Below, piece after piece: positions 34,082 through 42,031 of a stretch of 64,000 nucleotides of DNA; position 1 is the stretch's first letter; each line of letters begins with the position of its first letter. The position numbers and the translations under genes are program-made. The stretch is from Granulosicoccaceae sp. 1_MG-2023 (GTDB lineage Bacteria > Pseudomonadota > Gammaproteobacteria > Granulosicoccales > Granulosicoccaceae), in the NCBI GenBank assembly GCA_030546905.1, contig JAUOPI010000005.1:113356-177355 (forward strand), given 5' to 3'. Below the pieces are notes generated by a model. That model ran no database searches. It had not been told where the DNA came from and was given only the letters and a program-made list of their open reading frames with translations.

Positions 34082-35011
34082 ATGAGTATTCTGGTTATAG
34101 CTGAACACGACAATACCTCGGTCAAACCGGCCACCCTGAACACGGTTGCCGCAGCGGCGCAGATCGGCGGTGATATCACCGTTCTGGTCGCCGGTCAGGG
34201 CTGTGACGGCGCGGCTTCTGCTGCGGCGGCCATCGAAGGCGTAGGCAAGGTCCTGGTCGCCGATGATGCCGCCTATGCGCATGATTTGGCAGAGAACATC
34301 GCGCCGCTGGTGGTGTCCATGGCGGCGGATTACGACCATATCCTGTTTCCCGCCACCACCGGCGGAAAAAACGTCATGCCGCGTGTGGCCGTGCTGCTTG
34401 ATGTGGCCGGTATCTCCGATGTGATGGCCGTGCAGTCGCCGGACACGTTTGTCCGTCCGATCTACGCCGGCAATGCGCTGGCAACGGTCAAAAGCCACGA
34501 CAGCAAAAAAGTCATGACGGTCCGCACCACGGCATTCGACGCGGTGGCGACCAGCGGCGGTTCGGCTGAGGTGGCGCCGGTCGATGCGGGCCCGGCCAGC
34601 GACAAAGTCAGCTTTGTCGGCGAAGAGCTGGTTGTCTCCGACCGTCCCGAACTGACCGCCGCGCGCGTGGTTATCTCCGGTGGCCGGGGCATGCAGAACG
34701 GCGAAAACTTCTCCATGCTTGAAGCCATTGCCGGCAAGCTCAATGCGGCCGTGGGTGCGTCCCGTGCGGCGGTTGACGCCGGGTTTGTCAGCAATGATCT
34801 GCAGGTCGGACAAACCGGTAAGGTTGTCGCACCGGAGTTGTATATTGCGGTCGGGATTTCCGGCGCGATTCAGCATCTGGCCGGTATGAAAGACTCCAAA
34901 GTCATCGTCGCGATCAACAAGGACGAAGAGGCACCGATTTTTCAGGTCGCCGATTACGGTCTGGTGGCGGATCTGTTCGATGCCTTGCCGGAGCTGGAAA
35001 AAGCCCTCTGA
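34082..35011 (+). CDS. etfA: Electron transfer flavoprotein subunit alpha
   Basis: EtfA binds the FAD that shuttles electrons to ETF-ubiquinone oxidoreductase. The ATG at 34082, behind GGGAG, gives 309 residues ([11 protein letters not shown]). The C-terminal FAD-binding signature [27 protein letters not shown] is complete, followed by [22 protein letters not shown]. It forms an operon with etfB and ends in a terminator. The acceptor enzyme is encoded at 36617-38257 on the other strand. Confidence 0.97.
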   Translation: MSILVIAEHDNTSVKPATLNTVAAAAQIGGDITVLVAGQGCDGAASAAAAIEGVGKVLVADDAAYAHDLAENIAPLVVSMAADYDHILFPATTGGKNVMPRVAVLLDVAGISDVMAVQSPDTFVRPIYAGNALATVKSHDSKKVMTVRTTAFDAVATSGGSAEVAPVDAGPASDKVSFVGEELVVSDRPELTAARVVISGGRGMQNGENFSMLEAIAGKLNAAVGASRAAVDAGFVSNDLQVGQTGKVVAPELYIAVGISGAIQHLAGMKDSKVIVAINKDEEAPIFQVADYGLVADLFDALPELEKAL

Positions 35012-35035
35012 GGCCGGCCCTGAAACGGTCAATCA

Positions 35036-35062
35036 CAACGGCGCCTGCGGGCGCCGTTGTTG
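35036..35062 (+). terminator. Terminator of etfBA
   Basis: A perfect ten-pair stem CAACGGCGCC/GGCGCCGTTG with loop TGCG is followed by TTGTTT. The T-tract is interrupted but the stem is very strong. It lies 25 bases after the etfA stop. The remainder of the 303-base gap to 35315 contains a stem TCCGGAC/GTCCGGA (35200-35219) and the palindrome listed below, and nothing else recognised. Confidence 0.8.
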
Positions 35063-35267
35063 TTTGCGGGGCGGGACTTGTCTGCTTCTCAGGCGGGCCG
35101 CATAACCGCACACAGACGCCTGTTTCCCTACGCGCAGCCCTGTTCCGGGTTCTTGGAACCGCTCTTGCAATAACTCCCTGTAACACCTTGGCCGATCGCG
35201 TCCGGACGCCTTGTCCGGAGCCCGGGAAAACCCGTGTTACATAATTACAAGAGATTGTTTTAATTGA

Positions 35268-35285
35268 AAATAACAGCTGTTATTT
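35268..35285. promoter_or_regulatory. 18-base perfect palindrome upstream of the second secreted protein
   Basis: AAATAACAGCTGTTATTT is a perfect palindrome 30 bases before the start of the 35315 gene. Its half-site (ATAACAG/CTGTTAT) also occurs in the etfB promoter region at 33278-33284. It has the size of an operator for a dimeric regulator. No T-rich tail suggests a terminator. Confidence 0.45.
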
Positions 35286-35314
35286 CGTTCCGCTGAAGCG
35301 GCTTTCGCAGACCT

Positions 35315-36193
35315 ATGTTCCGCAGCGCTTTGCACAACAGGCTTAAACGTTGGCTTATTGACGCCGGGGCCGCGCTCGCCCTGATTTTGTGCGGGTTTGC
35401 TGCCAGGGATGCGCAGGCGAGTTGGCTGGATGATGATTTCTACTGCCGCATCTACGGTTGTATCGTGGTCGGTGACGGCAATGCCTACGATGTGTACGAC
35501 GTCTACCGTTTTTCCGGCGGCGGTGTGGTCGCGGCGGGGGAGGAGCTGATCCCGTGGGTGGGCAACCCCTACGAGGGTGGCGGGACGGTGGATATGCTTG
35601 AGTCCGGCACCTTGACGCCTGCCAGTGCCAGCTTCAGCGGCGACTTGCTTGGTATCGACACCGACGGTGACGGCATTGCCGAGCTCAGCCCCTTCGACAG
35701 TAATAACAGCGGTGTGCTGGATATGGGCGACAGCCTGCCCGCATTCGGAGCCGATTCGACAGTCAATTTCAGCAGCGCCAACGGTGCAACACACAGTCTG
35801 TATATTGCCGCGAGGGTGGATTTTTCTGTCTACATGCGGGCCGGTGTGGCAAGCGGAGAGGGCAATCTCGCCGCCGATATGCCGCCTGAGAGTGTGGGGT
35901 TTGCCGTGTCAGTCAATCAACAAGGCAACGACAGTGGTCTCAGTTACGGTAGCCGCGCGGTGGATCCGGACTTTTATGCCGTCAGCGGTATTAACAGCCT
36001 GGCCGATATCTGGCAGATCCCGACCGAGGTGGCACAGTTCCGCCGCAGTTCCGGCACGCACTCGCGACGCGCCACCGATGTGGCCGATCAGGCTGTGCGA
36101 TTGGATGTCTTGTTTGATGCGCCGGCGGTCGGCCTCGAGGCCGGTGCCGGTTCTGTGGAATATGATATTGAACTGCGTTTCTACAATCGTTGA
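35315..36193 (+). CDS. Secreted protein of unknown function, paralogue of 32170-32940
   Basis: The function is not known. The 292-residue product has an N-terminal signal peptide (hydrophobic stretch AGAALALILCGFAARDAQA, cut near residue 35). The mature part has two cysteines in FYCRIYGC and then two calcium-loop-like segments: DTDGDGIAE and DSNNSGVLDMGD (about residues 112-138). The second is nearly the same as DVNNSGVLDAGD in the riboswitch-controlled protein, and the residues after it (S-x-x-AFxxxSTVN; SLYIAAR versus SFYVASN) also align. It is followed 15 bases later by a small exported protein on the same strand. No riboswitch was found in its leader. Confidence 0.75.
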   Translation: MFRSALHNRLKRWLIDAGAALALILCGFAARDAQASWLDDDFYCRIYGCIVVGDGNAYDVYDVYRFSGGGVVAAGEELIPWVGNPYEGGGTVDMLESGTLTPASASFSGDLLGIDTDGDGIAELSPFDSNNSGVLDMGDSLPAFGADSTVNFSSANGATHSLYIAARVDFSVYMRAGVASGEGNLAADMPPESVGFAVSVNQQGNDSGLSYGSRAVDPDFYAVSGINSLADIWQIPTEVAQFRRSSGTHSRRATDVADQAVRLDVLFDAPAVGLEAGAGSVEYDIELRFYNR

Positions 36194-36208
36194 TAACAGG
36201 CTTGTCTT

Positions 36209-36613
36209 ATGATGCTCAGAACACTGATCCTGATTTTATCGCTCACGATTGTGCCGCTCACGGCTCAGGCGGAGAAAATCTACGTTGAGCTGGAAGGGGC
36301 ACGTGTGCCCTTGATTCTGGATACGGAGCAGGGCGCGGTCTATGCCGGTGACTCCTGCGAGCCCCTGCTTTATATACAGGAAGTCTCCGCCCGCGATAAG
36401 GACAGCGACAAGCGCACCTTTAAGGTCGATACGGCCAGGACCCGTGCGGCCGCCAAAGGTGTTTCGGCGGGTCGCATGCCGGCGTCTTTCGAGATTGACG
36501 GTGATGAGTTCAAGGTTGTGAGCAGCAGCCTCAGCGGCATCTCACAGGCCTACGGCAAGGTGACGTCGCGTGGCCTGCTGGCGACCAAGACCACGCGACT
36601 TTGCAAGAACTGA
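36209..36613 (+). CDS. Small exported protein of unknown function
   Basis: The 134-residue product has a signal peptide (MMLRTLILILSLTIVPLTAQA-type, cut before EKIYVEL). The mature part of about 113 residues is mixed charged, with two cysteines (DSCEPL and RLCKN at the end) that could form a disulfide. It lies 15 bases after the secreted-protein gene and shares its strand, so both are probably one transcript. The stop is only three bases from the convergent end of the ETF-ubiquinone oxidoreductase gene. No family was recognised. Confidence 0.7.
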   Translation: MMLRTLILILSLTIVPLTAQAEKIYVELEGARVPLILDTEQGAVYAGDSCEPLLYIQEVSARDKDSDKRTFKVDTARTRAAAKGVSAGRMPASFEIDGDEFKVVSSSLSGISQAYGKVTSRGLLATKTTRLCKN

Positions 36614-36616
36614 GAC

Positions 36617-38257
36617 CTACATATTCGGGTAGTTTGGCCCGCCACCGCCTTCCGGTGTCACCCATGTAATATTCTGACTGGGGTCTTTGATATCACAGGT
36701 TTTGCAATGCACGCAGTTCTGCGCATTGATACGGAACTGCTTCTCGCCGTCGGTTTCGATGATTTCATACACCCCGGCCGGGCAATAGCGCTGCGCAGGT
36801 TCGTCCCACAGCGGCAGATTCTTGCCGAGCGGAATTGACGGGTCCCGCAGTTGCAAATGTACCGGTTGATCTTCCTCATGATTGGTGTTGCTGAGGAAGA
36901 CCGAAGAGAGCCGGTCAAAGGTGAGTTTGCCATCCGGTTTCGGATAGCTGATCGGCGTGCATTCGGCCGCCGGTTTCAGACAGGCATAGTCCGGTTTACG
37001 GTCTCTGAGCGTGAACGGCAGTTTGCCACCGAACAGGTTCTGATCCAGCCAGTTATAGGCACCGCCGGCATAAAGACCGAATTTATGCATGGCGGCACCG
37101 AAATTACGCGAGCGGTAAAGCTCGTCATAAACCCAGGCGTTTTTGAAACGCGCTTCAAAATCGCTTTCTTTACTGTCGTTAACGATGGCGTCGAAGAGGC
37201 TTTCGGCGGCCAGCATGCCGGATTTCATGGCCGTATGCGTGCCTTTGATCTTGGCGAAATTCAGGGTGCCGGCGGCGCAACCCGTGACGATAGCGCCGGG
37301 CAGGGTCATGCTTGGCAAAGCCTGCAAGCCGCCTTTGGTAATAGCGCGGGCGCCGTAGGAAATCCGTGTGCCGCCTTGCAGATAGCGGGCTATATCCGGA
37401 TGGGTTTTAAAGCGCTGGAATTCTTCAAACGGACTGAGGTGAGGATTGCTGTAGTTAAGGTCCGTGATCAGTCCGACGGCGACTGTGTTGTCGTTCAGGT
37501 GGTAGAGAAAGGAACCGCCGGTGGCGCCCGATTCGCTGAGGGGCCAGCCTGAACCGTGCATGACCAGACCGGGCTCGGATTTCGCCGCATCGATCTGCCA
37601 GAGTTCCTTGATTCCGATACCGTAGTGCTGTGTACCGGCATGGGCGTCCAGGCCGTACCGGGCGGTCAGTTGTTTACTCAGATGACCGCGGCTGCCTTCG
37701 GCGAAAATCGTAAAACGCGCGTGCAGTTCCATGCCCGGTTCAAAACTGTCTTTCTCGCTGCCATCGGCCGCGCGCCCCATATCGCCGGTGGCGACGCCTT
37801 TGACGGAACCGTCCTCGTGGAACAGCACTTCGCTGGCGGCAAAACCGGGGAAGATTTCAACGCCCAGCGCTTCTGCCTGGTCGGCCAGCCAGCGGCACAG
37901 ATTGCCCAGACTGATAATGTAATTGCCCTTGTTGTGCATGGGCGCGGGAATCATCCAGCCCGGCATCTTCAGGGCTTTTTCGGCGTTCAGGTAAAGGCTG
38001 ACTTCATCACGCACGACCGGCGTATCCAGCGGCGCGCCGCGTTCCTGCCAGTCAGGGAACAGCTCGTTCAACGCCCGAGGCTCCAGTACCGCGCCCGAGA
38101 GGATATGCGCACCGATCTCGGAGCCTTTTTCGAGTACGACCACGCTCAGTTCACGCTCTTGCTCCTGCGCCAGTTGCATCAGACGGCAGGCGGCGGATAA
38201 GCCTGCCGGACCGCCGCCAACGATGACGACGTCGAATTCCATCGATTCACGTTCCAT
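36617..38257 (-). CDS. Electron transfer flavoprotein-ubiquinone oxidoreductase
   Basis: This enzyme passes electrons from reduced ETF to ubiquinone at the inner membrane. The 546-residue product has the N-terminal FAD motif VVIVGGGPAGLSAA (residues 10-23) and a C-terminal 4Fe-4S ferredoxin-like domain with YCPAGVYEI and NCVHCKTCDIKDP, supplying four cysteines. The length is that of bacterial ETF-QO. The start is uncertain between methionines 1 and 6; neither has a strong ribosome-binding site. It is not in an operon with etfBA but is close to it and convergent with the small exported protein gene. Confidence 0.95.
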   Translation of the reverse strand: MERESMEFDVVIVGGGPAGLSAACRLMQLAQEQERELSVVVLEKGSEIGAHILSGAVLEPRALNELFPDWQERGAPLDTPVVRDEVSLYLNAEKALKMPGWMIPAPMHNKGNYIISLGNLCRWLADQAEALGVEIFPGFAASEVLFHEDGSVKGVATGDMGRAADGSEKDSFEPGMELHARFTIFAEGSRGHLSKQLTARYGLDAHAGTQHYGIGIKELWQIDAAKSEPGLVMHGSGWPLSESGATGGSFLYHLNDNTVAVGLITDLNYSNPHLSPFEEFQRFKTHPDIARYLQGGTRISYGARAITKGGLQALPSMTLPGAIVTGCAAGTLNFAKIKGTHTAMKSGMLAAESLFDAIVNDSKESDFEARFKNAWVYDELYRSRNFGAAMHKFGLYAGGAYNWLDQNLFGGKLPFTLRDRKPDYACLKPAAECTPISYPKPDGKLTFDRLSSVFLSNTNHEEDQPVHLQLRDPSIPLGKNLPLWDEPAQRYCPAGVYEIIETDGEKQFRINAQNCVHCKTCDIKDPSQNITWVTPEGGGGPNYPNM

Positions 38258-38530
38258 AGCACACGACTCACTTTATTATTAATTTGTGTTGTAGGATTCG
38301 CCGTCAGACGAATTGAATTTCCGGTTAAGTTTACCTGTACAACGCAGACCTGTAACGGGCCTTATAGGTCAAAAAAACTGGCGGATTCGTTCGTGAATGT
38401 TAAATGTCAATACTGCGTAGATTGCGGTGAAGTAATGGCTTTTCAACGTGAAAACAAAATAATGCGCAGGCAGACATGTCGCATCTTTGCTCCGGCATTT
38501 TGCGGCAAAAGATCCACCCACTTAAACAGG

Positions 38531-38536
38531 TATAAT
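38531..38536 (+). promoter_or_regulatory. -10 element of a possibly leaderless transcript
   Basis: A perfect TATAAT lies six bases before the ATG at 38543, so RNA would start at or next to the start codon. No normally spaced ribosome-binding site precedes the ATG, and no good -35 element is seen. The 285-base gap before this (38258-38542) shows nothing else recognised. Confidence 0.45.
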
Positions 38537-38542
38537 CTGGAT

Positions 38543-39310
38543 ATGAAAAAGCTCGGAATTGTTGCGGTAAGTTTGTTCGCTGTACTGTCACTGTCAGCGT
38601 GTGAAAAAGCCGCCGAGGAAGCTAAAAACGCGGCTGAATCAGCCAAAGATGCGGTTAACTCTGCCACGGAAGCTGCCAAGTCTGCCGCCGGTGAAGCCGT
38701 TGATGCGACTAAAGAGGCTGTCGGCGATGCAGTTGACACTGTTGGCGAGAAAGCCGGTGAAATGGCGGACAGCGCAGCAGAGAAAGCCGGTGAGCTGAAA
38801 GATGCCGCAGCTGAGAAAGCCAGCGGTGCAGTCGAGAGTGTTAAAGACACTGCCGCCGGCGCAGCCGATAGCGCTGAAGAAGCCGCTTCCGGTGCAGTAG
38901 AAAGCACTAAAGACGCCGCTTCAGGCATGGTAGACAGTGCTAAAGACACAGCAACTGACGCAGTTGACGGTGCCAAAGACACGGCAACTGACGCAGTAGA
39001 CGGTGCTAAAGATGCCGCTTCTGATGCTGTCAGCGACGCCAAAGACGCTGCCAAAGATGCCGCTTCTGATGCTGTCAGCGACGCTAAAGACGCTGCAACA
39101 GAAGCTGCCTCTGATGCTGTCAGCGATGCTAAAGATGCTGCAACAGAAGCTGCCTCTGATGCGGTCAGCGATGCTAAAGATGCCGCGACTGATGCTGCTA
39201 AGGATGCTGCCGAAGACGCAGCGAAAGACGCTGCTGAAAGTGCCGTGGACGACGCCAAGGATTCAGCTAAAGACAAAGCCACTGATGCCTTGAAGTCACT
39301 GACTAACTAA
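38543..39310 (+). CDS. LEA-like repeat lipoprotein
   Basis: The ATG at 38543 gives 255 residues; the opening further upstream lacks any signal sequence. The N-terminus is a lipoprotein signal with lipobox LSAC (Cys20). The rest is almost only A, K, D, E, S, T, V and G in 11- to 15-residue repeats (such as SDAVSDAKDAATEAA), the composition of group 3 LEA proteins and of apolipoprotein-like amphipathic helices. Such proteins are usually unfolded in solution and protect against drying, salt or membrane stress; that role is inferred. The central part is encoded by 45-base tandem repeats. A strong terminator follows. Confidence 0.8.
   Translation: MKKLGIVAVSLFAVLSLSACEKAAEEAKNAAESAKDAVNSATEAAKSAAGEAVDATKEAVGDAVDTVGEKAGEMADSAAEKAGELKDAAAEKASGAVESVKDTAAGAADSAEEAASGAVESTKDAASGMVDSAKDTATDAVDGAKDTATDAVDGAKDAASDAVSDAKDAAKDAASDAVSDAKDAATEAASDAVSDAKDAATEAASDAVSDAKDAATDAAKDAAEDAAKDAAESAVDDAKDSAKDKATDALKSLTN
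39019..39185 (+). repeat. 45-base tandem repeats in the LEA-like gene
   Basis: About three and a half nearly identical 45-base units encode the 15-residue repeat SDAVSDAKDAA[K/T][D/E]AA. Units differ at a few third positions, so the repeat has expanded fairly recently and could vary in copy number between strains. Confidence 0.75.
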
Positions 39311-39351
39311 TCCCTGGTGCTCACGCACCATCGATAGTTCAGGCTTAAAGA

Positions 39352-39384
39352 AACCGGGTGTGTTCCGCGCACCCGGTTTTTTTT
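39352..39384 (+). terminator. Terminator of the LEA-like lipoprotein gene
   Basis: A perfect nine-pair stem (AACCGGGTG with CACCCGGTT, loop of nine) is followed by a run of eight T. It lies about 40 bases after the stop codon. Confidence 0.92.
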
Positions 39385-39444
39385 GTGCCTGATGTCCGGC
39401 GCCTGTGGGTGTTAATCTACGGCTGTTGCAGCAGGAAATGTAAA

Positions 39445-39915
39445 ATGTCCGACATTATTGAGATAGAACGTAAATTCCTTGTCGATCCGGCGCAGTGGCA
39501 GGAGCAGGGGCGGCCGCTGGTGATTCGTCAGGGCTTTTTGGCGACCACCGAGAAGTTGGTTTGTCGCGTCAGGCAAAAGGGCGAGACCTTTTATCTTTCA
39601 GTCAAAGCCGATATTGATGGTTTCGTCCGGCATGATTTTGAATATGAAATTCCCTCCCGTGACGGGCAGATTATGCTGGAACAGCATTGTGAACGTGCAC
39701 CGGTGGAAAAGACCCGCTGGCATGTGCCCTATGCCGGCAATACCTGGGAAGTGGATGTGTTTGAAGGCGCCAATGCCGGCCTGATCGTGGCGGAAATTGA
39801 GTTGAAAAGCGCCGATCAGTGCTTCGAAAAGCCGCCCTGGGTCGGCGATGAGGTCACCGATGATCCCCGCTATCTGAATAACCGGCTTTATGTCACGCCC
39901 TATAGCCAGTGGTGA
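39445..39915 (+). CDS. CYTH-domain protein, probable triphosphatase
   Basis: The ATG at 39445 (AGGA upstream) gives 156 residues. The start EIERKFLV contains the ExExK signature (E6, E8, K10) of the CYTH fold, and further acidic and basic residues expected to line the tunnel are present (VCRVRQKGETFYLSVK, DVFEGANAGLIVAEIEL). Proteins of this size act as inorganic triphosphatases or have unknown substrates. The gene stands alone between a terminator upstream and a convergent gene downstream. Confidence 0.88.
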   Translation: MSDIIEIERKFLVDPAQWQEQGRPLVIRQGFLATTEKLVCRVRQKGETFYLSVKADIDGFVRHDFEYEIPSRDGQIMLEQHCERAPVEKTRWHVPYAGNTWEVDVFEGANAGLIVAEIELKSADQCFEKPPWVGDEVTDDPRYLNNRLYVTPYSQW

Positions 39916-39925
39916 GGCGCCGGCT

Positions 39926-40312
39926 TCAGCGGTCGTGGTAGCGCCTGCCTGATCTGGCGCGGCGTTCCTGTCCCATGCGACCGCGCGGGCCGGTACGTCG
40001 TTCGTTGGCCTGAATTGCCGAGCGGCGGTTGCGGGGATTTTTGCGCCGGTCTACATAGCGCCCGTAAAACGGCGGGACCGGTTCTATCCAGCTGACGCCG
40101 CCCAGTTCTTTGACGGCATCGCAGTACTTTTGAGCGGTGGCTTCGGGGATGTCGCGCTTGATAATTTGCGGACGTCCGTCGAAAAGACGTTCGATGCGCT
40201 CGCGGCGCACATTGAAGCGGGTCGCGAGACGGTGCTTAAGGGTATCTGCTGTGATGCCGTGGCGGACTTCGCCGATAAACAACACCATATACAGCGTTTT
40301 CGTCGTTTCCAT
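39926..40312 (-). CDS. Conserved small protein with arginine-rich tail
   Basis: The function is not known. The first 85 residues (LFIGEVRHGITADTLKHRLATRF..IERLFDGRPQIIKRDIPEATAQKYCDAVKELGG) resemble a small domain found at the N-terminus of many proteobacterial proteins, with a conserved LFxGxPxxIKR segment and a helix that follows. The last 35 residues are almost all arginine, glycine and asparagine and look disordered, possibly nucleic-acid binding. No partner is evident: the neighbours are a convergent CYTH gene and a same-strand hydrolase further away. Confidence 0.7.
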   Translation of the reverse strand: METTKTLYMVLFIGEVRHGITADTLKHRLATRFNVRRERIERLFDGRPQIIKRDIPEATAQKYCDAVKELGGVSWIEPVPPFYGRYVDRRKNPRNRRSAIQANERRTGPRGRMGQERRARSGRRYHDR

Positions 40313-40444
40313 GGGCCGTCTTATGACATGAGGTGTTCACTTTAGCGGCCCGCGCGGGTACTAACCTGAGTGTGCTTGGATGTTGTGTGTATGAAAAGCT
40401 GAGATGGCTCACAAGCGGGCTGCCGGTGAGACTGCCGGGCCTGC

Positions 40445-41152
40445 TTAGCGCAGGACCTCGGCGAGAAAATCACGCGCCAGTTGCCAGCTGCGGCGGTTGG
40501 CTTTTTCGCTGAACAGCTTGCCGGCGGCTTTGTCCTGCGCGGCGGGGTTGGTAAAGGCATGGACAGTCGAGCCGAAGTCGTGGAACTGCCAGTCGCTGCC
40601 GGCGGCCGTCAGGTCAGCCTTGAGCTGGCTGATCTCTTGTTCCCCGACCAGCGGATCGTCGTGGCCATGCAGTACCAGGACGGAGGCGGGGATACGGGCG
40701 GCAGTCTGCGCCGGCGCGCCGAGCAGGCCGTGAAAGCTCACCACACCGCGTACATCGGCGCCGCTGCGCGCCAGATCGAGCACGCACATGCCGCCGAAGC
40801 AGAAGCCGATCGCAGCGATACGTGTGGCATCGACGGCCTCCTGCGAACTCAGGGTTTCCAGCGCCAGTGTCATACGGCGCTTGATGGCGTCGCGGTCTTC
40901 GAAGAAGGGCGTGATCAGGGCGCGGCACTCGTCGTCGTTGCTACCGCGCCGGCCTTTGCCGTACATGTCCAGCGCCATACAGGCGTAGCCTTCGGCGGCC
41001 AGACGTTTGGCCACATCCTCAACAAAACCGTCGCGACCGCCCCAGGCGTGCGCGATCAGCACGCCCGGCAACGGGGCGGAGGATTCCGGCGCGCTGAAAA
41101 AACCTTCGAGGACGGTGTCGCCGTCCTGATAGTCAATATAAGCGGTGTGCAT
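40445..41152 (-). CDS. Dienelactone hydrolase family protein
   Basis: The 235-residue product is an alpha/beta hydrolase of the dienelactone hydrolase family. The nucleophile is a cysteine in GFCFGG (C118), followed by an aspartate in HGHDDP (D165 or D166) and H198 in STVHAF, completing a Cys-Asp-His triad. The AHAWGG segment near residue 36 supplies the oxyanion-hole region. No neighbouring catabolic genes support a role in chloroaromatic breakdown, so the substrate is unknown. Confidence 0.92.
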   Translation of the reverse strand: MHTAYIDYQDGDTVLEGFFSAPESSAPLPGVLIAHAWGGRDGFVEDVAKRLAAEGYACMALDMYGKGRRGSNDDECRALITPFFEDRDAIKRRMTLALETLSSQEAVDATRIAAIGFCFGGMCVLDLARSGADVRGVVSFHGLLGAPAQTAARIPASVLVLHGHDDPLVGEQEISQLKADLTAAGSDWQFHDFGSTVHAFTNPAAQDKAAGKLFSEKANRRSWQLARDFLAEVLR

Positions 41153-41178
41153 GAGCGGCTTTTATCCGTAACGGGAAT

Positions 41179-41526
41179 TTATTGCGGATCCTCGTAGAAG
41201 ATATACATGGTCGAATAATCACTGACCTCGAAATAGACTTTTTTCTCGCCGCTGTTGGCTTCACCGTCCAGGTTGGCGTCGAGTATGCCGTAGCCGAAAC
41301 GGTAGGGGCGGGAATCGCTGCCACCGGTACCGCTGGCGGTGGAGAGCTTGTCGATTTTCAGAAAGCGCTTGACCAGTTTGTCGCCGGCGTAGACTTCCAG
41401 AATACCGTTGGTGCCGGTCCAGTTTTGTACGGCACGGCCGAGTTTGTTCTGGGATTCCTGTGTGCAGCCGGCCAGCAGCGCGGCGCCGAGCAGCGCGCTG
41501 AGTGCAAGAGCGGTAAATTTGTTCAT
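41179..41526 (-). CDS. Small lipoprotein of unknown function
   Basis: The 115-residue product has a lipoprotein signal with lipobox LAGC (Cys21). The mature part, about 95 residues, contains ILEVYAGDKLVKRFLKIDKLSTA and RPYRFGYGILDANLDG. The latter carries the acidic loop DANLDGEANSGEK, weakly like a calcium loop. No family is assigned. The gene is 26 bases downstream of nothing on its own strand except the region before the hydrolase, with which it may be co-transcribed. Confidence 0.65.
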   Translation of the reverse strand: MNKFTALALSALLGAALLAGCTQESQNKLGRAVQNWTGTNGILEVYAGDKLVKRFLKIDKLSTASGTGGSDSRPYRFGYGILDANLDGEANSGEKKVYFEVSDYSTMYIFYEDPQ

Positions 41527-41600
41527 CCTGATATCCTTGGGTTGCAGTGTTGTCGTTGGTTTTATTGTAGTGCCGCAGGCAGCGTACTCAAGCGGCGTGC

Positions 41601-42011
41601 TCAGGTGATGTCGCCTTCGCGTACGCGTTGGCAGAGTGAGCGTGAATCGGGGTTTTCCGCCGCATTGGCGATGGCGCTGACCAATTGCTGCAGTTCATCG
41701 TTGCTGAGCGCCTCTGTCAGTTTGCTGACCAGATTGGCCGGCAGCACCGCATAGCTGACGCTGCCATCGCTGAGTGTGACTGTCAGGCCGCCGAGGTTGA
41801 CGCTGTCCTCATCATCGTCGTGGCCGGAGGCCGCTTCCATGAGTTCGTCATAACGGCGTTCGATGGCGCCGCCGGCCTCAACCGTATCTTCCGGAATACT
41901 GACCTGAAAAATCCCGTCCTCATCGCTTTGCTCGAACTGAACACCCGTGGCGCTGAGAAAACCGACAAACGCCTCGCAGGTCTGCCTGTCGAAGAAAACA
42001 TAATCGAGCAT
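41601..42011 (-). CDS. Conserved hypothetical acidic protein
   Basis: The 136-residue product has no signal peptide or membrane segment and is acidic, with a HDDDED cluster near the middle. The start MLDYVFFDRQTCEAFVGFLSATGV and the end (LCQRVREGDIT) suggest a small soluble domain. No function can be given. sixA ends 20 bases upstream on the same strand, so the two are likely to be in one transcript. Confidence 0.65.
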   Translation of the reverse strand: MLDYVFFDRQTCEAFVGFLSATGVQFEQSDEDGIFQVSIPEDTVEAGGAIERRYDELMEAASGHDDDEDSVNLGGLTVTLSDGSVSYAVLPANLVSKLTEALSNDELQQLVSAIANAAENPDSRSLCQRVREGDIT

Positions 42012-42031
42012 TTCCCCCTCCGCATATTTTT

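Noticed and set aside
33872..35032. A 386-codon open frame on the - strand opposite etfA.
   Set aside because: etfA is certain on the + strand, and the antisense product has no recognisable domain and no ribosome-binding site.
35100..35240. A second c-di-GMP riboswitch in front of the 35315 gene.
   Set aside because: Stems are present, but neither strand has the GACGCAAAGCC core or the tetraloop-receptor pair.
38393..38542. A 50-codon upstream extension of the LEA-like lipoprotein frame.
   Set aside because: It would place the lipoprotein signal peptide inside the protein; the start at 38543 fits the lipobox.
39019..39185. Regular 45-base repeats considered as a CRISPR array.
   Set aside because: There are no unique spacers; the units are contiguous and encode protein repeats in frame.
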